A stretch of 24,322 nucleotides of DNA, taken from assembly GCA_003168295.1 (NCBI GenBank), contig PMST01000488.1, positions 856 to 25,177 on the forward strand, read 5' to 3'. Below are positions 1-5,904 of the stretch, piece after piece. The notes beneath the pieces are model-generated. The model had not been told where the DNA came from, made no database searches, and saw only the letters and a list, made by a program, of their open reading frames with translations. The stretch comes from Actinomycetota bacterium (GTDB lineage: Bacteria; Actinomycetota; Actinomycetes; Streptosporangiales; Streptosporangiaceae). Every line of letters begins with the position of its first letter. Position 1 is the stretch's first letter. The position numbers were made by a program, and so were the translations under genes.

Positions 1-405
1 CGGCGCCACCACCACGGTGAGCGGCCCGTTCGGCTCACCGGGATCAGCCGGATGAGCGAGCCGCCGCAGCACGGCGATCCGCTGGCCGACGGTGTCGGAT
101 CGCGGTGAAAGCCGCTCGTGCGGCAGCGTCTCCCAGCCGGGAAAGCACGCCACGGTGCCGGGCGCCAGGAACGAGCCGAGCCCGGCGACCAGGTCGTCCG
201 CCTCGCGGGCCGTGGCCGTCACCGCGAGCACGAACCCGCGAGACCCCTGCGCCCGGCGGGTCAGCGCCGCGGCCAGCACCGGGCGCAGCGACGGCGGCGC
301 CACCAGGTCCTCCCCGGCCGGGATGGCGTCGTGATCGACCCGGGCCACGACGTCGTGGAGCTGAGGGTCGGCATCGAGAATGGTGAGCAGTCCTGCGAGG
401 CTCAT
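1..405 (-). CDS. mfd: Transcription-repair coupling factor Mfd, N-terminal 135 codons (partial)
   Basis: This gene runs off the left edge, so only its first 135 codons are present and no stop is seen. Mfd is a cytoplasmic ATP-dependent translocase that removes stalled RNA polymerase at DNA lesions and recruits UvrA. The visible part matches the UvrB-like N-terminal region of actinobacterial Mfd: it begins MSLAGLLTIL, has a strand-rich FVLAVTATAREADDL segment at about 58-72, and carries the very characteristic WETLPHERLSPRSDTVG at 91-107, followed by RIAVLRRLAHP and PLTVVVAP. The ATG is at 403-405 with an AGGGA ribosome-binding sequence about five bases upstream. The translocase and helicase motifs lie outside the window. 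It is transcribed away from the methyltransferase gene at 704. The identification rests on the WETLPHERLSPRSDTVG block, which I regard as diagnostic. Confidence 0.93.
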   Translation of the reverse strand, partial: MSLAGLLTILDADPQLHDVVARVDHDAIPAGEDLVAPPSLRPVLAAALTRRAQGSRGFVLAVTATAREADDLVAGLGSFLAPGTVACFPGWETLPHERLSPRSDTVGQRIAVLRRLAHPADPGEPNGPLTVVVAP

Positions 406-703
406 GGTGTCCCTGTGATCGCTGTTTGTCCCTTGTCCTGGCTGCCCCGCGCCCGCGGCGGGACTCACCTTCGAAGTCCCGACCTGGTCCCGGGCAGCAT
501 GAATCCGCCGGGCTTTGGCCAACCCGGCTCTTTACCGAACCCTCTAAGTTTACGCGTTGCCCGGGGGCCGCGCACAGTGCCCTCGACAGGGGCCCGTCGG
601 TAGCGGCCGGTCGGTAGGGGCCCGCCCGCAGCGGCCCGTGTCCCGGCCGGACGCGGGAGCGCCTCCGGGATAATCTGTAGTCAATCAACTACGCTGCGAA
701 TTT
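406..703. other. Divergent intergenic region between mfd and the methyltransferase gene
   Basis: These 298 bases hold no convincing gene. The left part is GC-rich leader for mfd. A 20-base sequence beginning GGGGCCCG and ending AGCGGCC occurs at 589-608 and again at 617-636 with three mismatches. Just before the rightward gene the composition turns AT-rich, with TAATCT at 671-676 as a possible -10 element and an inverted repeat at 677-692. No good -35 element is visible for it. Confidence 0.5.
677..692. promoter_or_regulatory. Inverted repeat GTAGT-N6-ACTAC, possible operator
   Basis: A perfect 5-bp inverted repeat, GTAGT CAATCA ACTAC, sits 11 bases before the ATG of the methyltransferase gene and directly after a possible -10 element (TAATCT, 671-676). 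This position, over the expected transcription start, fits a repressor site. No regulator is identified. Confidence 0.3.
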
Positions 704-1528
704 ATGAACCCGGCCCGCGAACACGACGAGGCGCAGCGTGCGGTGCTGCGGGCGCGGCAGACGGCCAGCCAGGCGCGGATGACCGCGGCGACCAAGGCCT
801 ACCGCAAGGCGCTGGTGCGGGAGATGTTCGCGCAGCCCGTCCGCGATCAGGTCTACCGCTGCATCGGCCGTCCGGTCAGCCTGCTGCGGGCCGGGTACCT
901 GGCCTCGCCCGACGAGCTGGGCCTTGACCAGCTGCGCGCCAGCGGCTTTGAGGTCACGGTGCTGACGGTCGACGAACACCGCCCGGCGGGGACTCCCGCC
1001 GAAAGCCGGGGGGCGGGAGAAAAGACCATCCTCGGGGACCTGCGCACGGTCCCGATCCGGCCGCGCTCGTTCGACATCGTGCACTGCGCGCTGCTGCTTG
1101 ACCGCATATCGCACGTCGAGCTGGTCCTGGACCGCTTCACCGCGGCGCTGCGGCCCGGTGGCGTGCTGCTGCTGCACATCAGGGACCGGGACTGCGCCGC
1201 GGGGTTCCTCGACCGGATCGCGCCGCTGTGGGTCAGGCGCGCGCTCTGGGCCAGGCTGAACCCCGGGCAACCAGGACCGTACCGTGCCGTCTACGAGCCG
1301 GCCGGGTCCGATCGCGGTATCCGGGCCTATACCCAGCTGCGGGGGCTGGTCATCGTGCACCGCGAGACCGCCAGGACATCCGCGGCCGGATCCGGACGGG
1401 CCGGCCAGGCGGTTTCCGCGCTGCGCGGTTTTATTTCCCGGCTGACACGCGGCCGCCTGACCGATGCGTACGACGAGGTGCTCTACGTGATAAGAAAGCC
1501 AGAGGACCGGCTCGCGCGAGTGGTGTAG
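704..1528 (+). CDS. Class I SAM-dependent methyltransferase-like protein
   Basis: A 274-residue protein with a Rossmann-type methyltransferase core. Residues 111-127 (GDL then RSFDIVH) match the acidic loop and motif II of methyltransferase type 11 proteins. LRPGGVLLLHIRDRD at 149-163 is the usual motif III/IV strand and turn. The region where the glycine-rich SAM loop (motif I) should be, about 60-90, reads RAGYLASPDELGLDQL and lacks a GxGxG pattern, so SAM binding may be altered or lost. The first 50 residues are a basic amphipathic helix region, and 195-255 is a lineage-specific extension. The substrate is unknown. It lies upstream of, and on the same strand as, the APS kinase gene, but 119 bases including a tandem repeat separate them, so co-transcription is uncertain. 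A degenerate, non-catalytic methyltransferase fold is the main alternative. Confidence 0.6.
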   Translation: MNPAREHDEAQRAVLRARQTASQARMTAATKAYRKALVREMFAQPVRDQVYRCIGRPVSLLRAGYLASPDELGLDQLRASGFEVTVLTVDEHRPAGTPAESRGAGEKTILGDLRTVPIRPRSFDIVHCALLLDRISHVELVLDRFTAALRPGGVLLLHIRDRDCAAGFLDRIAPLWVRRALWARLNPGQPGPYRAVYEPAGSDRGIRAYTQLRGLVIVHRETARTSAAGSGRAGQAVSALRGFISRLTRGRLTDAYDEVLYVIRKPEDRLARVV

Positions 1529-1602
1529 CGTCCGGCCCAGGGCTTGTCCCCCTTCCCGCTCTGGACACAACGGCAGTTTCGTTTCGTTAACCGGCTTCGT
1601 AT

Positions 1603-1630
1603 CGTTATACGGCACGCGTTATACGGCACG
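1603..1630. repeat. Perfect 14-bp tandem repeat upstream of the APS kinase gene
   Basis: CGTTATACGGCACG occurs twice head to tail (1603-1616 and 1617-1630), in an AT-richer patch that also holds TTTCGTTTCGTTAACC (about 1578-1593). The repeat contains TATAC, which could serve as a -10 element in either copy. It lies 17 bases before the GTG at 1648 and 74 bases before a better-supported CTG start. Confidence 0.6.
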
Positions 1631-1647
1631 GACAGGCCGCTGCTCCG

Positions 1648-3438
1648 GTGCGCCTCACGGTGCGCCGGCCGACCGGTGTCAGAAGCGATGTTCGGAGGCA
1701 ACAGCTGACTGCTCAATCACCGCCTGGACTGCCCGCGGAGCTATCGGCCTGGCCGGTGTACACGCTCGGCGAGGCCCAGCTGGGCGATCTCGAGTTGCTC
1801 ACGTCGGGGGTCTTCGCACCGCTGCGCGGCTTCATGGACGCCGCCGATGTGGCCACGGTCGACGTGCGCGGGACGCTGGCCGACGGTACCCCCTGGCCCG
1901 TCCCGGTGATCCTGGACGTGCCCGCCGAGGTGATCCCGCCCGACGCGGATCACCTGGTGCTGCAGGATCAGGAGGGCTCCCCGCTGGCCGTGCTCGCGAT
2001 CACCGAACGGCTCACGCGGCCAGCACCCGGCGATCCGGCGGCTGTGTCTTCGGCCCCTGTGTCTTCGGCCGCTGTGTCTTCGGCGGATGGGCCTGAGCTG
2101 GTGCGCCTGGCCGGCCCGGTAACGGCGCTGCGCGAGCCCGAGCACGGGCCGTTCCGGCAGCTGCGGCGGCGCCCCGCGGAGGTACGCGCCGAGCTGGCCG
2201 CGGCCGCCGGATCTCCTGGTACCACCGGGGGTAACGTGCTGGCCTACGCCACTAGGCGGCCGCTGAACAAACGCCACATCGGCCAGCTCCGCCACTTCGC
2301 CGGCCAGCTGAACGCCCGTCTGCTCGTGCTGCCCCTGATCGCCGGGCCCGCCGACGTCGTGACCCGTCCCGAAGCGCTGGTCCGCGCGGTTCTCGCGGCC
2401 AGGCAGCACCTTCCCGCGGACACGCTCGTCATCCCCGTGCCGCTGGCCTCCCGGGCCGGGGAACCGGACCAGCAGACCGCGGACCTGCGGGCGGCCGCGA
2501 TCGCGGCCGCGGCGTACGGCGCGACCCACCTGCTGGCGGATTCGCCCGGGGTGGCGGGTTCGCCGGGCGGGACGAAACCCGGCCCGGCAGACCTGCCCGG
2601 AGTGCCCATCCCCGTCATCGGGGCCGGCGAGTGGGCCTACGACCCGCGTTCGGAGGTGTGGCGCCCGCTCGCCCTGATCGAGCCGGGCGTCGAACAGGGC
2701 GAGCTGACCGACTCCGAGCTGGGCGCGCTCCTTGATTCCGGCGCCGAGATTCCCGCCTGGCTCGCGCCGCCGAGCGTGGCCCGCGAGCTGCGGCGGGCCC
2801 GGCCGCCCCGGGCCGAGCGCGGTCTGGCCATCTTCTTCACCGGCCTTTCCGGCTCGGGCAAGTCCACCGTCGCCCGGGGGCTGGCGGAGGCGCTCATCGA
2901 ACGGGGGGACAGGACCGTCTCGCTGCTCGACGGCGACCAGGTCCGGCACCTGCTCTCGGCCGGGCTGACCTTCTCCCGCGCCGACCGGGACCTCAACATC
3001 GCTCGCATCGGCTTTGTCGCGGCCGAGGTGGCGCGGCACGGCGGCATCGCGATCTGCGCGCCGATCGCCCCCTACGCGCAGGCCCGCGCGACCGCTCGCG
3101 AGATGGTCACCGAGGTCGGCGACTTCCTGCTCATCTACATCTCGACCCCGGTCGATGTATGCGCGGCCCGCGACCGCAAGGGCCTGTACGCCAAGGCGCG
3201 CGCCGGGCTGATCAAGGGCTTCACCGGGGTGTCGGATCCCTACGAGGAACCACGCGACGCGGACCTGGTGCTCGACACCTCGACGATGACCCGCCAGCAG
3301 GCCGTCGACGCCGTCCTGAAGCTGCTGATAACCGGCGGGTGGCTGGCCGCCGCGCCCGACGAGTCCGCGGAACCCAACGCAACCGCGAGGACATCCGGGT
3401 CAATGCTCAGGCTCGGCCCCGCGGTCAGGCGGCTCTAA
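1648..3438 (+). CDS. cysC: Adenylyl-sulfate (APS) kinase with degenerate N-terminal ATP-sulfurylase domain
   Basis: This 596-residue fusion protein is predicted to make PAPS from APS and ATP in the cytoplasm. Residues about 22-385 have the fold order of ATP sulfurylase: a PUA-like start (LLTSGVFAPLRGFM, then DGTPWPVPV) and a nucleotidyltransferase core. The catalytic QxRNPxHxxH motif reads ATRRPLNKRH at 201-210, with Q, N and the first His replaced. The second motif, normally GRDHAG, reads ADSPGVAG. Residues about 390-565 form an intact APS kinase: P-loop GLSGSGKST at 399-407, DGDQVRHLL, FSRADRDLNIARIGFVA and KGLYAKARAGLIKGFTGV. So I infer only the kinase is active and a separate ATP sulfurylase is needed. 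A VSSA pentapeptide repeat sits in the first domain. The GTG at 1648 has no ribosome-binding site, whereas GGAGG at 1694-1698 is ideally placed for a CTG at 1705, giving 577 residues starting TAQSPPG. Confidence 0.85.
   Translation: MRLTVRRPTGVRSDVRRQQLTAQSPPGLPAELSAWPVYTLGEAQLGDLELLTSGVFAPLRGFMDAADVATVDVRGTLADGTPWPVPVILDVPAEVIPPDADHLVLQDQEGSPLAVLAITERLTRPAPGDPAAVSSAPVSSAAVSSADGPELVRLAGPVTALREPEHGPFRQLRRRPAEVRAELAAAAGSPGTTGGNVLAYATRRPLNKRHIGQLRHFAGQLNARLLVLPLIAGPADVVTRPEALVRAVLAARQHLPADTLVIPVPLASRAGEPDQQTADLRAAAIAAAAYGATHLLADSPGVAGSPGGTKPGPADLPGVPIPVIGAGEWAYDPRSEVWRPLALIEPGVEQGELTDSELGALLDSGAEIPAWLAPPSVARELRRARPPRAERGLAIFFTGLSGSGKSTVARGLAEALIERGDRTVSLLDGDQVRHLLSAGLTFSRADRDLNIARIGFVAAEVARHGGIAICAPIAPYAQARATAREMVTEVGDFLLIYISTPVDVCAARDRKGLYAKARAGLIKGFTGVSDPYEEPRDADLVLDTSTMTRQQAVDAVLKLLITGGWLAAAPDESAEPNATARTSGSMLRLGPAVRRL
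2042..2086 (+). repeat. 15-bp in-frame tandem repeat, three copies (VSSA[PAD])
   Basis: Three copies of a 15-base unit beginning CTGTGTCTTCGGC lie head to tail at 2042-2056, 2057-2071 and 2072-2086. They encode VSSAP, VSSAA and VSSAD in a loop of the ATP-sulfurylase-like domain. Only the last bases of each unit differ, which suggests recent slippage duplication. Confidence 0.85.
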
Positions 3439-3517
3439 CCTGGCGGGCCCAGTCCTCGTCGCTCAGACCTGGCCGGCCCCAGTCCTCGCCGGCCGAGTCC
3501 TCGTGGCTCAGTCCTCG
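3439..3517. repeat. Repeated AGTCCTCG motifs in the convergent gap after the APS kinase gene
   Basis: AGTCCTCG occurs four times, at 3451-3458, 3481-3488, 3496-3503 and 3510-3517. The first two are embedded in longer copies beginning CCTGG and ending CCCAGTCCTCG (3439-3458 and 3468-3488). The last copy encodes the acidic EDED end of the DUF4229 protein on the other strand, so the gap looks built from partial duplications of that gene's 3' end. No clear terminator hairpin is seen here. Confidence 0.6.
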
Positions 3518-3771
3518 TCTTCGGCGCGCGCGCCTTCCTCAAGCCTGGCGCGGAGCCCCGACGCACGCTGCCGCCCGCTCCTGAGCCGCCCGATTAGGGC
3601 TCCCGACATGCGATCCCGCTGCCCGGAGAGCAGGACGTAGCTGGCGATCCCGCTCACCACGAGCGCGCCCGCGAGCAGCAGCACGCTGCGCGCACCAACT
3701 AGGTAGAGCAGGATCACGGAGACGACGAACAGCAGGATCCGCGCGGTCGTGTAAGCGAGTGTGGCACGCAT
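3508..3771 (-). CDS. DUF4229-family small membrane protein
   Basis: An 87-residue membrane protein starting MRATLAYTTARILLF. Two hydrophobic segments, about 10-25 (ARILLFVVSVILLYLV) and 28-49 (RSVLLLAGALVVSGIASYVLL), are followed by QRDRMSGAL and a basic, then acidic, cytoplasmic tail ending ARAEDED. The pattern of an aromatic start, two helices and a QRD-xMS turn is typical of actinobacterial DUF4229 proteins, whose function is not known. An open frame continues far upstream of this ATG (to about 4173), but that part is arginine/glycine-rich shadow of the dehydratase gene, so I use the ATG at 3769-3771. It is downstream of and co-directional with the dehydratase gene, separated by 92 bases that contain a palindrome-ended repeat, and converges with the APS kinase gene. 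Confidence 0.8.
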   Translation of the reverse strand: MRATLAYTTARILLFVVSVILLYLVGARSVLLLAGALVVSGIASYVLLSGQRDRMSGALIGRLRSGRQRASGLRARLEEGARAEDED

Positions 3772-3836
3772 AACGAGTCCAGCATAGAAGCTGTCCCGCC
3801 CGCTCGCGCCGGGGGCCGGCCCGGCGGACGTCCGGG

Positions 3837-3863
3837 CGGACCGGACCGGACCGGACCGGTCCG
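3837..3863 (-). terminator. CGGAC tandem repeat ending in a palindrome, possible terminator
   Basis: Four copies of CGGAC (3837-3856) run directly into the perfect 12-bp palindrome CGGACCGGTCCG (3852-3863), which abuts the stop codon of the dehydratase gene. Because the repeat units are complementary to the palindrome's other arm, several registers of the hairpin can form. No U-tract follows, as is common in high-GC actinobacteria. Confidence 0.4.
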
Positions 3864-4859
3864 TCAATCGGCGGCGAGGATCTCCGCCAGCAGCTTCGGG
3901 TCGATGTTCCCGCCGGAAAGGACGGCCACCGGCGTCGTGGCCCTGGGCAGCTCGGCGGAGTGGAACAGCCACGCCGCCACCGCCGCCGCTCCGCCGGGCT
4001 CGGCGACCAGCCGGGCCTGGGTCGCGAGCCGCCGGACGGCGGCGCGCATCTCGTCCTCGGTCACCGTGACGATGTCGGTCACCAGCTCGCGGATGTGCGC
4101 GAACGGGAGCGCGCCGAGGAGTTCCACCCGCAGCGCGTCCGCGATCGTCCGCTGAACATCGGCCGGAGGCCACGCCACCCGCTCGCCGCGGTGAAAGGAG
4201 TCCCGCGCGTCCGCGGCGAGTTCAGGCTCGACGCCGACCACGGCCGCGCCGGGACACAAGGCCCGCACCGCCGCCGCGATCCCCGAGATCAGCCCGCCTC
4301 CGCTGACCGGCACGATGACCAGGTCGGTCTGCGGGCCGTCGGCCGCGATCTCCAGGCCCACGGTGCCCTGCCCAGCGATGACCTTCCGGTCATCAAACGG
4401 CGGGATCAGCACGTACCGGTGGCGGGTCACGAGTTCGGTGGCCGCCGCGAGCCGCGCCGATAGGGTCGGGGCGACCGTCACCAGTTCTGCGCCGTAGGAC
4501 TCGATCGCGCTGGTCTTGACCCGCGGCGCCGTACTGGGAACCACTACGACCGCGTGCACGCCGAGCAGGGCCGCGGCGTAGGCCACCGCGAGACCATGGT
4601 TACCGCTGGAATGTGCGACGACGCCGTGCTGCCTGGCCGCGGGTTCGTTCGCCTTGATCGCGGTGTAGGCCCCCCGCAGCTTGAACGATCCGGTGGGCTG
4701 AAGCGACTCGGGCTTGACCATAAGGCGAGGCGTCATTCCGGGCACAGGTATCAGCGGCGTGCGGACCGCCACCGGCGCGAGCAGCCGGGCCGCCTCGCGT
4801 ATCTCAGCCAGGCTGACCAGTGCCGGTTCATCGTCGTTCAGCACGCCGCCGTCGTTCAT
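3864..4859 (-). CDS. Threonine/serine dehydratase, PLP-dependent fold type II
   Basis: A 331-residue cytoplasmic enzyme predicted to deaminate threonine to 2-oxobutanoate or serine to pyruvate. The PLP-binding lysine is K60 in TGSFKLRGAY. SSGNHGLAVAYAA at 84-96 binds the substrate carboxylate and SGGGLISGIA at 186-195 holds the cofactor phosphate. AGQGT (162-166) and SGGNID near the end are also family motifs. There is no C-terminal ACT regulatory domain, so it resembles the catabolic, single-domain enzymes or serine racemase rather than the isoleucine-inhibited IlvA. The chosen ATG (4857-4859) begins MNDGGVLNDDEPALVSL. The frame is open to 4979, but the extra 40 residues are unlike the family. 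AGGAGG lies 22 bases upstream, too far to be ideal, and a weaker GGCGGCGGA abuts the ATG. It is divergent from the BldC-like gene. Confidence 0.88.
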   Translation of the reverse strand: MNDGGVLNDDEPALVSLAEIREAARLLAPVAVRTPLIPVPGMTPRLMVKPESLQPTGSFKLRGAYTAIKANEPAARQHGVVAHSSGNHGLAVAYAAALLGVHAVVVVPSTAPRVKTSAIESYGAELVTVAPTLSARLAAATELVTRHRYVLIPPFDDRKVIAGQGTVGLEIAADGPQTDLVIVPVSGGGLISGIAAAVRALCPGAAVVGVEPELAADARDSFHRGERVAWPPADVQRTIADALRVELLGALPFAHIRELVTDIVTVTEDEMRAAVRRLATQARLVAEPGGAAAVAAWLFHSAELPRATTPVAVLSGGNIDPKLLAEILAAD

Positions 4860-5147
4860 TCCGCCGCCTTCGGACCCGTTCCTCCTGCGTAACTTGCGCC
4901 ACACCAAACTAATATTCTCACCCGGTTCACGGCGGGCGGGCGCACCCTGGGACGCCAGTGCCGAGCGAAAAACCTGCAAACTAGTGCGATTATCACCAAG
5001 AGTTACCTTCTGAATACCTTTTGTCGGTCAATTAACCGCGAAACGCCAGGTCAATTTCCAGAAATCTAGGTAGAAAGTACTCGTTCAGCGCCAAACTAGA
5101 GGCATATCTGAACCAGACGCCAAGGGAGACAGTCGGAGGAGACTGAA
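4860..5147. promoter_or_regulatory. AT-richer divergent promoter region between the dehydratase and BldC-like genes
   Basis: These 288 bases are clearly less GC-rich than the flanking genes and hold no convincing ORF. Repeated short words stand out: CAAACTA at 4905-4911, 4977-4983 and 5092-5098, and GGTCAATT at 5026-5033 and 5049-5056. The segment should contain promoters for both flanking genes. I cannot assign a confident -10/-35 pair. The rightward gene has a strong ribosome-binding site, GGAGGA at 5135-5140. Confidence 0.55.
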
Positions 5148-5447
5148 GTGGACGGCAACAACGAGCGCCTACTCACGCCGGGAGAGGTGGCCGCACTGTT
5201 CCGGGTGGATCCAAAGACCGTCACCCGGTGGGCGGCCTCCGGACGCATCACAAGTATTCGCACCCCCGGCGGACACCGCAGGTTTCGTGAGTCTGAAGTA
5301 CGCGCCTTGCTGCGCGGCGACAGCGAACCATCACCGCAAGGCCACCCGGCGGCCTTACCGCCGCCCAACCGGATGAGGTCGCCTGCGGTCTCTCCGGGTT
5401 TGGGGGGTGAACCCGGTTCTGGGGTCATCCGGGTTCTGCGAGGTTAG
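5148..5447 (+). CDS. bldC: BldC-like MerR-type DNA-binding protein with C-terminal extension
   Basis: A 99-residue regulator whose first ~56 residues are nearly the whole of Streptomyces BldC: LLTPGEVAALFRVDPKTVTRW at 8-28 is the helix-turn-helix and RTPGGHRRFRESEVRALL at 38-55 is the wing and following helix. BldC binds direct repeats and oligomerises along DNA to control developmental genes. Streptomyces BldC is about 68 residues. Here 40 further residues rich in Pro, Gly and Ser follow (from about 60), with no recognisable domain. The GTG start is well supported by GGAGGA seven bases upstream. It stands alone on the plus strand, divergent from the dehydratase gene and convergent with the 91-aa gene. 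Whether it is the true BldC orthologue or a paralogue cannot be decided here. Confidence 0.85.
   Translation: MDGNNERLLTPGEVAALFRVDPKTVTRWAASGRITSIRTPGGHRRFRESEVRALLRGDSEPSPQGHPAALPPPNRMRSPAVSPGLGGEPGSGVIRVLRG
5394..5435 (+). other. Three-arm alternative hairpin at the 3' end of the BldC-like gene
   Basis: CCGGGTT (5394-5400), AACCCGG (5410-5416) and CCGGGTT (5429-5435) occur in order. The middle arm can pair perfectly with either outer arm, giving two mutually exclusive 7-bp stems with loops of 9 and 12 bases. All three lie within the last 18 codons of the coding region. Confidence 0.4.
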
Positions 5448-5499
5448 ATGGGGGGCTCCAGCGAATGTCCGCCCGGCACCTTCGGGTCCCGGGCTCTAC

Positions 5500-5543
5500 G
5501 AGCCTGCCCCCGGGCGGATCCGCTCAGGGTCCGGGGGCTGCTC
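5500..5543. terminator. Strong hairpin in the convergent gap, likely bidirectional terminator
   Basis: GAGC plus GCCCCCGG (5500-5513) is complementary to CCGGGGGC plus GCTC (5531-5543), giving about 12 pairs with a small bulge. The loop itself contains the palindrome GCGGATCCGC. It lies between two converging genes (ends at 5447 and 5618), where a shared terminator is expected. The rest of 5448-5617 shows no gene. Confidence 0.5.
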
Positions 5544-5617
5544 GGACCGATGTTTACGGGCGCGGGTCCGCCCCGGTACTGCCCTGGAACCGGAACGGCC
5601 CGGGTTCACGCCTCCGG

Positions 5618-5893
5618 TCAGGGCTCCTCGCCGTCAGCGCTGTCGGACCAGCTCGATTCGCCGTTCAGCCTCGCGAACTCAAGAAACTCCTGGCGCAGGG
5701 CCTCGTCGTCCTGCCGCCACCGGTCGCGCCGCTGCTGGACCTCTTCCGGGGTCAGCGCCTGGGCGGCCAGCCGGGAGTAATCGGCGTCCTGGGGCCCGAT
5801 CTCCACATACGCGTCGCCGAGAATGCGCCCATCGTTAGCGATGGCGGTCTGCGGGACCCTGAGGTTACCGTTCGGCAGTCGTATGACAAACAT
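5618..5893 (-). CDS. Small acidic protein of unknown function, partner of the metallopeptidase gene
   Basis: A 91-residue protein I do not recognise. It begins MFVIRLPNGNLRVPQTAIAN and continues GRILGDAYVEIGPQDADY, a short strand-rich N-terminal region of about 40 residues. A charged helix follows (LTPEEVQQRRDRWRQDDEALRQEFLEFARL, roughly 47-76), then an acidic Ser/Asp/Glu tail ending DGEEP. There is no signal peptide or membrane segment, so it is probably cytoplasmic. The ATG (5891-5893) is preceded by GGGTGA at suitable spacing and lies only 11 bases after the stop of the metallopeptidase gene, so the two are almost certainly co-transcribed. By position it could be an inhibitor, substrate or adaptor of that enzyme, but nothing in the sequence proves this. 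Confidence 0.65.
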   Translation of the reverse strand: MFVIRLPNGNLRVPQTAIANDGRILGDAYVEIGPQDADYSRLAAQALTPEEVQQRRDRWRQDDEALRQEFLEFARLNGESSWSDSADGEEP

Positions 5894-5904
5894 CGTTAAT
5901 CACC

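Noticed and set aside
44..688. Long minus-strand frame of 214 codons beginning MIDYRLSRRR
   Set aside because: It is arginine/glycine/proline-rich and overlaps the recognisable Mfd N-terminus in another frame; it is a high-GC shadow.
1741..3039. 432-codon minus-strand frame opposite the APS kinase gene
   Set aside because: Shadow frame; the plus strand carries clear P-loop and family motifs.
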